From Sarcocystis neurona (lineage: Eukaryota > Apicomplexa > Conoidasida > Eucoccidiorida > Sarcocystidae), in contig KL647295.1 in the NCBI GenBank assembly GCA_000727475.1, positions 3,641,454 to 3,705,453 on the forward strand: a stretch of 64,000 nt of DNA. The letters run 5' to 3'. Shown one piece after another: positions 46,501-63,861 of this stretch (positions within the stretch are counted from its first letter, which is position 1; every line of letters starts with the position of its first letter). Position numbers and translations under genes: made by a program. The notes under the pieces were generated by a model, which worked only from the letters and a program-made list of their open reading frames with translations, was not told where the DNA came from and made no database searches.

Positions 46501-47819
46501 TAAACAGTGTATTACAATGTTGACAGATCAAAGGGTGGAGAGAAACAGCAGTGTCACTCTGCAGAGGAATGCGATGCATCCGCTTACTGATGACTCTCCT
46601 CTCATTAGAGTAGCCGTGCCGCTGCTTCCACCGTCCCTAGTCTACTCAGATTTGAGCGGCGTTTGCAAGTCAGAAGTGCCGCATTCATTCTATCTCGTGT
46701 CCCTCCGTGCGGGGGGGCACACTTGTAGAACATCTGTAAGATGTTCGTCATTTCCAGGCAAGAACGTTCAGCAGGCCGCGCTCACGCGGAAAAACTGCGA
46801 CGTCTAGACGCATATGCAGGATGGGTGATAACGGTTGTCCACCTCGAATGAGGTGACACATGTGGCAGTACACAAGAAGCTTGCCCACAGCGCAGAGAGC
46901 ACCCTTTGGCGTATCTATATATATTTGTTCCACTCACAAGCGCTGAAAAATGGTTTATCTCCGCCACCGGCGAACCAGGGCCACCGCACGTCCAGAACCC
47001 TCTAGAGGCCCCCTGCAAGGTGTCTTATTAACGTCTGCGATAACTGTAATATGCGCAAGCTTCTAGTTGGTCAGGTAAAAGACACCACTACCAGTAGATT
47101 TTACAAGTACAAATCCCACAAGAAAACCTCTTTGAACAGGAAAGAGACTGTCAGAAGTTCACCCTCAGAAAGTTTACAGGCGCCACGTAGCGGCGGCATG
47201 AGCAAACTAGTCTCACCTCTTCCGACTACCTTGTGTACGCGACCGTCTCCACGTCTGAAATACTCTCAGCTACACAAACTGAGCCGTTGACTGAAAGCGT
47301 TTAGTGACACGCCAGCGATTACGTGAACATCACCACAAAAACTCCCCTACAATCAAAGACTGCGTATTGTATTCAGCACACAAATTCAACGACACAAAGC
47401 CAGAGGACTGTTCCCGCAATTTCTTTCCCATCTACACAGTAGACGTTTCCTAAAGAGTCACGCGAAAAAGAGAGACAGGCGCACACGCGCAGTCTTGATC
47501 ATGCGCAGGTATTGCAATTAAACTTGACACGCGCTGCACTTTGCTATTCAGTTGACGCCCACCCTTATCTCCGTGACTGCTTGGCCTTGGCGTTTTCTCT
47601 CAGCTGATTTCCGGTACAGGCAAGGCGAACCCATCTAATGTAGCCTGCCAGCGCTTGTTCGTTAAGCAACTATCCAGTAAACGAAGCGCAATTTTTTTCG
47701 CTGAGGGGTACTTCCAATCACTTGCGGGTGTTACTTCACCTTCACCGAATCAAACGCTTCTCATCAAAAACGGAACCCTATTGTACTACGCTTATTTTCG
47801 TTCGGCAACAGGAGCTTAC

Positions 47820-47940
47820 AAATTGTATCAACACAACATCGCGTAGCCTAAGCCTCCCGTTTACCGATGAATGACACGAAGTTGTATTGGCACTACATCG
47901 CGTAGCTCAATCCTCCTGTTTGCCGGTAACTGAGATAAAA
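47820..47940. repeat. Tandem duplication, 59 bp unit
   Basis: The pair ATTGTATCAACACAACATCGCG (47822) and GTTGTATTGGCACTACATCG (47881) starts two copies. Both continue with CGTAG-CTNAATCCTCCTGTTTRCCGRT-like sequence. Spacing between the GCGTAG words at 47841 and 47900 is exactly 59 bp. Confidence 0.75.
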
Positions 47941-48861
47941 TCTTGGTGTCCATCAACCCTGCGCTTCAACACCAGTATGGGAGAAAAGGTAAGAGAGGCA
48001 AATCAAAGCCAAAGATGATAAGCCCCCGCGGGCACACACTTCCATGAGAAGAGGGGAAAGACAGAACCTCGAAGCAAGCTAAACACACGTGCAATGCCCC
48101 GAACAACAGATCTCCCGCTTGCGCGTTCTCCCCCAGCTATGCAACTGGCGACGATGCAGATCTTGTACAACAAGATTCCCTACTCTTCTTCTGTAAAGTG
48201 TAGGAGCGTTGTGTTGCGCCACGATTCAGCTTTGAAACTACCCGTAACACGTCTATGTGTCCTGCTCAGCCTATGTCAGCGCACCGAGAAACTGGCAGTG
48301 GCCGCATTCCGAAGGCCTAAATGTACATATAGTAAGTACATATACATTTTTACGTATACACCCATATGCATTCATCAGTACATAGCCGATAGGTTTGGCA
48401 TGTGTCTGCAGTTACAATTGATCAGAAGTACATACAAAATATATACAAATGTACGCATACGCGTGCACAGGAAGCTGTTGGACAAGTACGCGTACACGTA
48501 GTAAGTTAGCAGATACACACGCATATGTATGTACACATAGACAGCTTTCCATTTATACTTCCACGCTGCCGCGCATAGGGCCGTTTGACCAGACTCCGGT
48601 GGACGGCACATCACAGCGTTATCCGTGAGCGCAGCCGTACGTCACTGTAGTGCACAATTTTGTCAACAAACAGCCCTCGTAACTTCGGCGTTTGATTTCA
48701 AGAAGGCCGCTTCTGAAAATAATCTGTCAATTTGTAAGTGCAGTAGATTTTCAAATATTGTGGCACCCCTGGCCTCCTCAACTTCTCGGAATTGAAACTG
48801 ACAACACACCTCGTCGGAAGAGGGCCTACCAAGTACGGATTCTAGGTCGTACTTCAGTGAC

Positions 48862-49632
48862 TCATTCCTGGAGAGCATCAGCCTTGACTGCTCCACTACG
48901 GTTTTGAGTGACGTCGATCTCCTCATTGTATTCATCATCATGCGCGCTGAGCGGAGACATCTGTTTGTTCAACTTCTCGGCGTTTGGATCGTCCTCGGCA
49001 GGTGTCCACTCTATGTGTTGCTCCTTGTCTCCCTGTCCTGAATCTGACTGTTGCAACTGTAGCAACCGCCGTGACGCCGCCTGTCCTTCTCCACTGGTAT
49101 CTTCAGTCCGTCCAAGATCGAAAACTGGCATTCCTCCACCGTCTAGAGGACCTAGTAAGTGCGTGACGATTGCAGAAGCAGGGTTATCCGCTTCGGCTAG
49201 TACACGCAGGATCTCTTTACCAAAAGCTTCCGTTATAGAGGCAATCTGGCCGGATATGCCAGCGGGTAGATGCTTTATAACTTCATCAGCGAAATTGATG
49301 TCAAATATGTTTCCTCTCAGGGCCGCATGAAGAGATCTGACGAACGAACGAAGCGTGTCTTTCGCTGTTTCTTCATCCTCTTGCAACCTACGAGCCCGCA
49401 GTCTTCTGGGTCCGCTCTCAGCTGATAAAAGGTCGAGACACACGTCAGAAGACACTGGATTAGCACTCTGCGCAGTACACGAATACTGAGTAGTTCATCA
49501 GTGCTACATTATTTATTCCAAGGTCTACGCGGAACGGTAGCTACCCTCACTGGCGTGGGCGCGCGGATGTAAGGAGCACGCCTACATATATATGAAGACG
49601 CTCCTATGCGCAAGTCTACATATTCGAGAGGG

Positions 49633-49668
<36 letters not shown>

Positions 49669-49747
49669 GTATGAGCGACTCTATCTGTCTCTCGGAATAT
49701 ATATATATATATAACATATGACTGCAATAACTAGTAGGTGCGTGTAA

Positions 49748-49783
<36 letters not shown>

Positions 49784-50480
49784 GAAGCCTTTATTGAAAT
49801 TTCTGCCCGCAACTGCGTGCGTGCTTGCGCGACTATGTATTTGGCCCGCAAATGTGAATACAGAACACCTCGAGCCGACCGCATACGAGATCAGAGTTCA
49901 TGTTGATGTAAAATATATTTCCAGATTTCTTTTAACGTGCGTTTGACTGATGGCGCCATCTGCTGGTTGTACATGTGAAATTTTCGCTCTCTTTATATGC
50001 TACTCTGAACTGATTGAATACACGGTGTCGACCACGCCATAGTAAGCCTCCCAATCGCGCGAACTGTTCCACACACCTATAACATTTTTGTTAATGGTGA
50101 AGCAAGCAAGAGTATACTGCACGAAAGCGCTTATCACGGGCAGAACACAACACAGCACAAAGGAAAATCTTGCCTTTGACCGCAGCGATATTGGCTGCGA
50201 TATCTCGAACTGCCTCAGTAATGAAGAGGTTTGTGTACGGCGACGTCAGTCCGAAAGGCAGCAGTATCTTCTGCAGCAATATATCCGCAAATAAAAGCCC
50301 TTCATTTTTCCACAACAGTGGGCCGAAGGCTATCAATTCCGGGTGTTGCAGATGCTTCTCCGGAACAAGAGCTGCGTAGACTGCGTGGGGAGTAAAGCCA
50401 GAGAGGACGAATGCGAGCACAGAAATACTTCTTACGAAAAAAGCACTCCTGAAAGCGGAGTAACTTGGCTGTGCTGTCAT
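48862..50480 (-). CDS. Putative secreted protein with RRL motifs, two exons, about 322 aa
   Basis: Proposed exons are 50480-50118 and 49467-48862, both minus. The ATG at 50480 opens a typical signal peptide: a short polar start, hydrophobic residues about 13-30 (FFVRSISVLAFVLSG), and a likely cleavage after VYA at 36. Residues 37-121 are mostly helical and hydrophobic-polar. Exon 2 follows a clear acceptor (CTGCGCAG|AGTGCT). It encodes a polar domain with helices (KDTLRSFVRSLHAALRG, SITEAFGKEILRVLAE) and an acidic C-terminus ending DALQE. The donor GCA|GTATAC at 50118 keeps phase 0 but is not a strong consensus, so the junction and residues about 105-121 are uncertain. RRLR (142-145), RRLQE (147-151) and RRLLQ (254-258) resemble the RRL-type export/processing element cleaved by the Golgi protease ASP5 in Toxoplasma. 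I recognise no family, and the two exons could belong to different genes. Confidence 0.5.
49638..49780. repeat. (TA)n microsatellites within the proposed intron
   Basis: Three TA runs at about 49636-49663, 49697-49713 and 49749-49780 lie inside the proposed intron of the 48862-50480 gene. They produce spurious Tyr-Ile reading frames. Confidence 0.85.
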
Positions 50481-53400
50481 TCTGATTCGACGGATGCTTC
50501 CGACACTGTGCGCAGCAAAGTCGAACCAGTAACGTGTACAAACATCCAATGCTAAATACAGCCACTAACTTGAGCAGGCCTGTGAACTGGTACACACGCA
50601 TGTACACTTTTATATGCGTATAACGGCGTGAGAATTAGAACTCATATACGCTGTGAAGAATGCGCGTTTCTGTGGGTGTGCAAAGGTAACCTGAACAACC
50701 ACTTCCCACAGCGTGTACGCACAGTGAAGGGCAGAACAACGACAAGTCCGGGGGGTCGAAAATAATATAATTAGGAAGCAGAAAGCGTGCGCGGAACGCC
50801 GCGGAAAGGCTTAAAAGCCTGACCAGGCGCGCGCATTCTCGTCTGAGTGCGTCAGCCGTGCCCGTCCACATTTTCACTCGTTTAATTTAGAAAGGATGCG
50901 GCACAATACGCGGCTTCCCCTTATGCTCCCTCACCTGGTGTTCCTCAATCCTGGCAAGAACGGAAGCGCCTTCTCTAAAGTAAAGGATACGATGCTGTGG
51001 GTTGGCGTTTCCAGTTGTAAACTCTTATGACCAGAAGCCGAGGCACCCTGCTTTTCACCTGCTACACCACTGTGCAAAGCGCAAGTATTTTTTCAGGCGC
51101 CTAGCCGTACGATCTTACTTCTTACGAACAGCATTGCAAGCACCACCTTACTAACTGCATCTCGTGAGCATTTTGCATACCCCATTAATCCCCAAGCTCA
51201 TCACAGTGTCCCGCGTCCGTTCCATCATTGGCTGCTTAGAAGGCTCATTACTAACTGCTGCTCGTGATCGATTTGCGTACCCCATTATTCCGCAAGTTCA
51301 CTTCACTGTCGCACCTCCGTTCTATCATTGGTTGCTCAGAAGGCTCATTACTAACTGCTGCTCGTGGTCGTTTTGCGTACCCCATTATTCCGCAAGTTCA
51401 CTTCACGGTCCCACCTCCGTTCCATTATTTACTGCTCAGAAGGCTCATTACTAACTGCTGCTCGTGGTCGTTTTGCTGACCCCGGTATTCCCCAAATTCA
51501 TCTCATTGTCCCACGTCTGTTCCAGCATTGGCTGGTCAGAAGGCTGATTATTCTTCTGCTCATTCGTGATTAGACTGTGAACTGCGGCACTTGATGTACG
51601 GTATGTTGCGAGGAGCTCAAGTTTATCGCTTACGGTTTGCCTAGAGAAGGCGCTTTCGTTCTTGACTCTACAGGGAAGGACCGTATAAACGCACGATGAG
51701 AGTTCACAATGAGTCTTATCTCTCCCCTTTCCAGCCAACTGTGTCCGAAGTTGTTCGCATTGTTTTGTACGCACCGAAGTTCTTTTCGTGGTCTTATTTT
51801 GCCCTTCAAAGAACCAGTTGCAGCAGTTGATGTCTACAAAAGCATCTCAGGATCCGCCCTCGTGTTCGAGGGGACGCCACGCAGATCTCCGCATACACAG
51901 GACGTGTCCTTAAATCCACTGTTTTCAGCGAAGAGATTTGCCTGCGCAGCGAGTACACTTACATAGGAGGATTCCACGTTAAATCATAGTAGACCTCTCG
52001 TGGCGAGATGATGTTCAAAAAATGCAAACTAATCTCTGGTAACAGAGCAGGCGCCGGGGTCATCTTCTAACGCACAAGCCACTGAGCACATGCTCACGTG
52101 AAAACCTTGCATTTCTGGATAGTCGACGTAAGCAACACGGGGTTGCAAACTTAAAGTAGTCGTCTTGCGCATATTAGCCCCTGCACCGCGCATTTACAAT
52201 ACGAGACAGCACTTAACAATCGGCGGTTTTGGAAAGTTGAATCCAGCGAGTGACTCACGCGCTACTCTTGAGAGACAAGTCCCATAATACCAAGGAGGTG
52301 GCCATTTCAAACCTGCCAGGCGTACGAAAGGGAAAGCTCCTTTGTGCTTCCGAACGACTTGGCTCACAATAATTTGGGTAGTGGGGCGTTTGCTGGTTAC
52401 ACCGTGTCTACTACTGAGCACTTTCTATGAAACTGTATTTTCGGAACCAAAAGCTGAATGGTCTGTGAGGTTGTCCTTTTGTAGAGAACATGCTTACCTA
52501 AAAGGCACGTATGAACGCGCCCTAAAAGCCGTATCAAAGCACGTCTTGACATTCGTGCCAGATGCCCTTTTGTGAGCCCTTTCTTTTCCGCTGGTATTAC
52601 GTAGGACCCTAGGTGGGAGGGGCAAAAGCTATATAGAGTACGTTGTCATCCGTGCACAGCACAGTTGTGGGCACGACATGCACCTTGTCACGCGGCTACT
52701 CACGTGTCAGGCACGGTAGGAAATGGTAACACGCGCCTGCGTGTGCATCTACTCACCTCCACCCTCCTGCACAACTGTAGGAGCCGTATGGTTTTCACGC
52801 CCCGTCGGCCACACTTTTAGTAGGGTTTGTTCGTCATGCATAAAATGAGGATACAAAATTTCTACACAGGTGCGGCCGGCCCCAGTCGTTCCCGCTGACT
52901 TCACTGGTGAACAACGTAGGAACAAGCAGTCAGCTTACCACATATTGTTCCACACATCATTACGCATACATGTGTACACACGCCTACTATCGATACACGC
53001 AGGTCTGCAACAGGAATAAATAATTTGTGTTCAGAGATCTTTGCCTATAGAGAAGTGAGTGACCCTGTGTCCTTCCTGCTGCACTCGCGTAATGGTGGGT
53101 AATATCAGTGCACCGTTTCCGTCAATGAGTATTCGTTCAGCAGTTACATGTGCCAAGTTAAACAGTGAGGCGCCATACCCTAGAATCATCTGTCAAAATG
53201 TATACTAGCCTCTTGAGAACGCTAATTCATTACTCAGTGTATGTCGGCTCAAGCAGTGAGACGTACAGCGACGTAAAAAAGTGCAAGTGACACACCTGCG
53301 ACGAGCGCTATGTGGTGCCACTCCGTCATCCTCGTTTCGACGCAGAACTGCATGCATCGGTCTTAGCTAAGTTTTATCGCTACAACTGGCAGACGCAAGG

Positions 53401-54700
53401 ACGCTGCCAGAGAGTTCATTGTTAGAGCAACTATTTCGTAGGCAGAGTTCCATGGTGCGGGCTAGGTCACGTCTAAAACTGGACTGAGGTGAACGGTATA
53501 ACCGGGCACGACAAAATACGCAGAAGAAGAGTGCACACGCTCTTACGCGTCTCCTCTGTATAAAGAATAACCCCGTAGCTTCATGTTCCTTCGTGCAGTT
53601 TGCCAAATAAAGCCTCTATGCGCAGCGTGTAGGACAAATCCTATGCATAACTTGTGATACAGCGATGCGCAGTCTCGACATCATCTGCTGTCGGGTAACT
53701 TACATTACAAGTGCTCCTGCGTACGGCTGCTGTACTCAACATCAATATTGGAGAAACCCTTTTTCTATGGATCAACCTCATATACGGGTGTGCACCGACA
53801 TACACAGACGTACAGATGTACGCCCGCATGAGTTGGTGCTATCTATTCTCATGTACCACTGAATCTCCAACTGGGTCGTGAATCTTCTGCGTGCCGATAG
53901 AGGTACAGACAAACATATCGGACGCGCAGAATGGCATGTCAATAAAGCAGCTGCGTGTATACGCCTATGTGTACATGTATGTACAGAGATGATGTTCTTC
54001 CTAGCGGGTAATTCCACATCTTCATCGATGCAGCTGCATTAATAGCACCATCAGTGTAACATCCCAGAGAGCTTTTTTAGAGGCCGAGGAACTGTCGGAG
54101 CTGTATCCTAAAAAGGTTCTTTAGAAGTTCCAAGAGTGGCAGCGTGACAGATGGAGAGCAGACACACTTGTATTTTTAATTTCCGGAATCGTAAGAACAG
54201 ACTTCTGAGTATCACCAGCACAAACCATCGGCATTCGTCAATGCTTCGTTTTTGCACGCACACGTACATTCAGAGCAACGAAGAGACATATTGAAACACC
54301 TGAGCATCAGCCGGTGAGAAACGTGCAAGCAAGCACTGGCGGCGCGTTACATCTCACGACAGCTGTGGCGCAGTGGATGTTGAAGTGTCAAGCGGTGTTG
54401 AGCGTTCAAGTGTTCTCGAAGGCCCTGGAGCGTCAGTCATGAAGTCACTGGTTGCGCAGCTGAACACTGACTGCGAAAAAGATTGAAACCTTCAAACGGT
54501 TTCCCATTTGTACCACCTCCGCCTACAGGAAATGACAAAACCAACTCCTGCATCCTGTGAAACCCCAGAAAATTACCCGACATCAACGCATATGACTCCA
54601 ATTTCATTCTTTCATCTGTGCTCTTTGTCTCTCCAGTTATCCGTGTCTCCCTCTCCCCCATTTCCCCGAGCCCAGTGAGTTGCAGATGTCGCCGTCGTGC
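50481..54700. other. Intergenic, no supported gene
   Basis: Ordinary DNA between the putative secreted protein and the 3' end of BiP. The only structure seen is the 100-bp tandem array at 51150-51550. Open frames are all below about 110 codons and unremarkable. A few TATATA-containing words (for example at 52630) could be promoter-like, but no gene start follows them. Confidence 0.5.
51150..51550. repeat. Tandem repeat, exactly 100 bp unit, four copies
   Basis: TTACTAACTGCTGCTCGTG starts at 51149 (slightly diverged), 51249, 51349 and 51449. Each copy continues with RTCGNTTTGCGTACCCCATTA, TTCCGCAAGTTCACTTCA, and CCACCTCCGTTCYATCATTGG...CTCAGAAGGCTCA. The two middle copies are about 95% alike; the outer ones are more diverged. 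Because 100 is not a multiple of three, the same peptide reading appears in a different frame in each copy. Confidence 0.9.
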
Positions 54701-59328
<4,628 letters not shown>

Positions 59329-62300
59329 TCTCTCAAGCGAGAATCTCTACAAACGAAAAGATTTTCACCAAAAACCCTTGTACCATCCGGAAAAGACAGA
59401 CACAAGTAAGGCCTCGTGCCAGAACACAGACCACGATGCGTTCCACGCTCCAACAAATCCCGGCAATACCGCAACCAAAATCCTGGCACCCTGCCAAAGT
59501 TTTGGAACTCCTCTCCAAAGAAGGAAGAAACTGCCGCGCCAAAATCAACTCCAGTTCAGCGTCGTCTTCTCGTTTACAAAAAATGCCCTGCGTTCCTCTA
59601 TGTCAACTAAAGAAAGGGAGTGCGTAGAACCAATGTGCTTACAGGAAGCCAGAAACGCCCCGAAAACAACTTTAAAGTGGCGGCAAAGTCAAAAAACGAT
59701 GTTCCTTAAGGGACAAAGGCAGTTCAAGTGAAATGACAAAAAGAAAAGCTAAGGGATGAGGTACAATACAAGTCAATGTTGGGGAATGCAAACTCCGTTT
59801 AAGTTAGCGGCGCTCCGCAACGGAAAAAAAAATATATATACACGGCTGTTTTGACGAAATTATGTCTGTGATATACTGGGGCAGAATCGAAGATGACAGC
59901 ACCAAACCATGAGCACTACGGGCGCGTGCTGGCAAGGCAGAGGCAAGCGAACGATGAAGTGCGCGCACGCCCGATTACTCCCCTTTGGGATGATACGTGT
60001 TTTTTCACCGTTCTTCTCCACGTTCTCGTATGCGTGGTAGTGCGCCGCCCCCTCTTTCGTTCTAGCGTAAGAAGACAACTATGCGGCACGATCACCACCG
60101 TCAACTTACGCTGCGCAGGCGCGGAATAGCGACCCCGGCTGCTCCACCAACCTTACCAGTACCACCCCGCCACTAAAATCCGGATGCACAGACACGGCAG
60201 GACGAGACGACAGGAACCATAAAGCAGCCAAGAGCTGTTGACAGACGCCTATTGGTGACAGTTAGAAAGTTTTGGGGGTTTACGACCCCGTGCCCCACGG
60301 TCAACACCGCGTTTTTGGCCGTGGAGACGAACCTAATTCGATTGACCTCCAATCTCCGCCTTCACCCGACAAGTACGTAATCGAATGAGGCAAAGCACCT
60401 ACGGCGGCACAAGTGTAGTACGAGCAGCATGGGTATGGGAGGGCAGCTACGCAGGTCGGGTACATACTGGGGGAACCGATCTCGATGTGACATTGTTCCG
60501 GTTCAGACGGCACTTTTGAGATAGCTATCTGCCCGTAATACGACGTGCTACATCGACGACTCCTGCAATCATCCCTGGCGCGAGAGCTTCTGGTGCTAGT
60601 GCGAATCCAGGGAACAGCACTATTGCTCCGTCTATGCCGCCTCTGTTCTCGTACCACGCTAAATTCGCCTCCAGCACCAGGTACTCGATCTGCAGTGTTG
60701 TCTTCTTGCTGCGCTGTTGCGTCTGCCATACCAGTGCCGCTACAGCTTCGCACGAATCCGCGGGACGTGGTACAGGGAAACTGGAAGATGCGTGGACCCA
60801 CGCTATCCCTTGTATGCAGTCACGTAGTTGCCAGTACGCTTCTATGTATTTGTTCTGTGACACTTGTGCGTTGGAACTCGTCTGTGACGCGCGGTGTGAT
60901 CGAAGATCGAACTGGCTCGTGAGAGCTGTGTGACGCACGACTGTCCTAGAGACTGATGCAACGTAGACGTCCACTACTATCCAGTTAAAACCTGTCTTCG
61001 ACCGTGCGTTCACGTTCCCACGCACTCTCCCGCAGATTCTGAGGATGACTAATGGGACACAGTCCACCGGTGCACGTGTCCGGTGCGCATGTCCACCGTT
61101 GTCAGCCGTTACGTACAGTGGAAATGCGCAGTGCAGATGCTAGCATCGAAGTGGTACCACACACACGTGATGCTAGTTCGGCTTCAAATGGTTTTAAAAT
61201 GCGTCTCAGCGTGTCTTCTATGAATGTTACTGATGGGGGCGTACCCACTCGCGGGTGCTGAGGAAGATAATGTAGTGAAAACTGTAAATCCTAGCGTGGC
61301 TAGGGAATGTACACGCTGGCGACGGAACATCTTGCACTAGTTCATGTCAGAGTTTGTCGATAATAACTGGATTCTGCCAATGTAGCAGCGGCTTGTACTA
61401 CTGCCTCGCCGTTGACGTGGTAGCGACAGCAGCGAAGACTGCACGATAAATTAATGGGCTGGATCCCAACGCCAGCGAGCTACGATGCCACCGAAGGACG
61501 CTTATAAGCTCTCGAGAAACGCAGCTGTCCATATGTGATTGCCGCTGCATGAGGAACTGGCGCTGTCCCACTGCGCGGCGTTGTTCAGCAGACTGTCCAA
61601 GATGATAAAGACACCACTGGCCTCAATATTACCAATAGGGGTAGCATGCATATTCCTGTCTTGGGATTCCAGCAAGTGGAGATAATATGCTCGCCTGCCT
61701 TTTTTCGTCACCAACTAGGGCGAACGCTCGTTCGTCTTGTAGCACGGCTTGAACACGACTGTACTCTCCGAGTCGATGGTGCCATATGTGGTAGTTTTCA
61801 CTAGTTACAGTTACGGACAAAAGTGCAGGATCTTCTCGCCAGGAAGACATTACTGACAAGAAACGCGCCATTTGTTTCTTACAAAGAAACCAGCGTGCGC
61901 GTTATTTATCATTAGAAGTGGTACCTACTTCTTCCGGGCATGTGCTCCCTTTCGGTGATCGTAAGTGCGTACACCCCAATATGCAATTACACGTTCCTCC
62001 TGCAGATCGTCTCTACGTTACGACCCTGCGTGCCTCATCCCCGGAGTACAGTACGAGAATGATTTTGGCTAATTATTATGGTGCAACGTGCTTCAGAAAG
62101 CCTGCGCAATGTGTCGCAGCAGGTAAGCAACAGTGGCATCATTCGGTCAGGCTGAACTCCAACTTACTGAGCCAGGACCACTACCTTAGCTCGAATACGA
62201 AGAAGACTGAACCACCGGAGGTGCGCGAACCTCTTTTCTGAAACTGTCTCGTTCTGAGTCCCTCCTTTTTCCCTTTCGCCAGGCAGGTGCCTTCACAGAC

Positions 62301-63780
62301 TTTACCAGAGACCCTGGGAGTCGTCCATAGGAAACGAGCGGAGGAGGCGGAGAATGCGATACGGGCAGAATATCGGCAAAGAAAGTATCCCTCAAGTGGT
62401 CTTGCTAGCGATGAGAGTGAATGAAAAAAAGTACTTCCGGTCAGTAGCGCACAAAGGTGTCACTAAATCACCTTGTTGGATTTTAACTATTGGCGAAGAT
62501 GGGGCTGAATGACAACGCATGAAGTGAAACACTTTGCAGTGACTGTAGCTTCGCCTGCTCCATACCCCCATTTGTTGCGGTGTTGTTGTTTCTCTGCATC
62601 AGTCCTTTTTCACAACGAATCAAGAGTACGGAGCACGCAATAAGAGATCACCTGTGATGATATGCAGCAGGCTGTAGACAACTCGTTCTAAAATGTTAGT
62701 GCAGCCGAGCTCTATGTTACTTTATTGCCAAATCGGCAGAGCAGCTCTGCGTGGTGTTGTACTGGCGCCTCTTCAGCCCCCCACAATCTCGCAACCAGAT
62801 ATAGCTTTGTTGGTAGCGGGGGCACTTTCCCCGCTGAATTCACAGGTGAGTTCAATGGTTCCGACTGCACACATGCTTAAACACACTATATAAACATGCA
62901 TCTATCCATCTTCGCAGACGTGCGTTTGTGTGCTTACATAAGTAGCAGAATACGCAGGCTGTCAATCAAGTACGTGTACGTGGACAGACACTTCTTCTCA
63001 CGATACACACTTTCCACCCCGTTACCCCTCCTCCCGACGAATGCACAAGCACATGCGTGAGCTGCAGCTTACGAGTTCACGAAATTCTCTACCGCCACAT
63101 TTCGAAGATTATCGTACAGGTCTTCCTGAAATACGTAAAGAACCGAAGGCCTGTACGAGTTGCTTTTGGCGGAGAAACCTACTCGCACGCCGTCTTTTCC
63201 GCAGCGCACATCCCGTGAAAATCTACAGAATTTTTCTGTGTACGGACTAGCATGTGGACATACGGGTAGCACCTGGCTGTGTGTGCAGCCACGCTGACGG
63301 CTTCGCGTTCGTGCAGCCTCATCGAAGCCCTGTAGTAGCACCACAAAGAGAAGCGAAAACCGCCTTTCGCTGGTCAACATTCTCGCCGCTGCTCTGTAGG
63401 AATGTACACTGGCCGTGGCTGTCTTTTTCCGGCCTCTTTCCTTATCTGCGTTCACCTTGCCTCAGCAGCGCCCCCGGGGCGGCTTTTCCCTCAACCGGCT
63501 ACTGCGTTTAGGTACCGCTTTTCGATTACTACAACAAATACGGTACACCCCAGCGTGCTGTGTCTACGTGTACGAGGTTCTCCTGTCACTCAGTGAGACA
63601 TTGACAGTGTACGTCCCGCCGTTCAGGCTGCCCTCACAAGACGTTGTAGGAGGCCTTGTTGAAAAGTAGACCATAAACAAACAGCCTGCTTCATTGCTTG
63701 CTGCGTCAGTGTGTGTTTCTCCTCTCTAGGCAGCTTCTCCGCCGGTGGCCAAGCCTACGACAGGTAGCCTGAGCCCGCTA
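59329..63780. other. Region upstream of BiP; no further gene supported
   Basis: The first several hundred bases upstream of 59328 must hold the BiP promoter, but no TATA box or defined element can be named. An A-rich run with ATATATATA lies at 59823-59840. Beyond that, the longest frame is on the minus strand (60525-61067, 180 codons). It reads as ordinary-looking protein without a domain, start context or splice partner; I do not call it. A shorter minus frame (61629-61871) is equally unassigned. The rest, to 63780, shows nothing recognisable. Confidence 0.45.
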
Positions 63781-63806
63781 TATAGCGTCGTCACGCAGTC
63801 TGAAGC

Positions 63807-63807
<1 letters not shown>

Positions 63808-63857
<50 letters not shown>
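63808..63857. repeat. (CA)n microsatellite
   Basis: About 25 uninterrupted CA units. It is the purest dinucleotide run in the window and is likely to be length-polymorphic. The minus-strand poly-Val/Cys reading frame across it is an artefact. Confidence 0.97.

Positions 63858-63861
<4 letters not shown>

Larger units (their letters stand above)
44526..48861. other. Intergenic, ordinary DNA with two small tandem arrays
   Basis: No gene supported. The longest frames (45131-45484, 45244-45609 and 46436-46807, about 117-123 codons) lack domains, signal peptides or splice partners. Two tandem repeats are listed separately at 46155-46500 and 47820-47940. Confidence 0.5.

Noticed and set aside
60525..61067. 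180-codon minus frame that looks like ordinary protein
   Set aside because: No family motif, no signal peptide, no phase-matched partner exon, and a length within reach of chance. Mentioned only in the region description.
61629..61871. WHHRLGE in a short minus frame, faintly like the WHRRLGH of copia-type gag-pre-integrase regions
   Set aside because: Seven residues only. No integrase, reverse transcriptase, primer-binding site or long terminal repeat is nearby.
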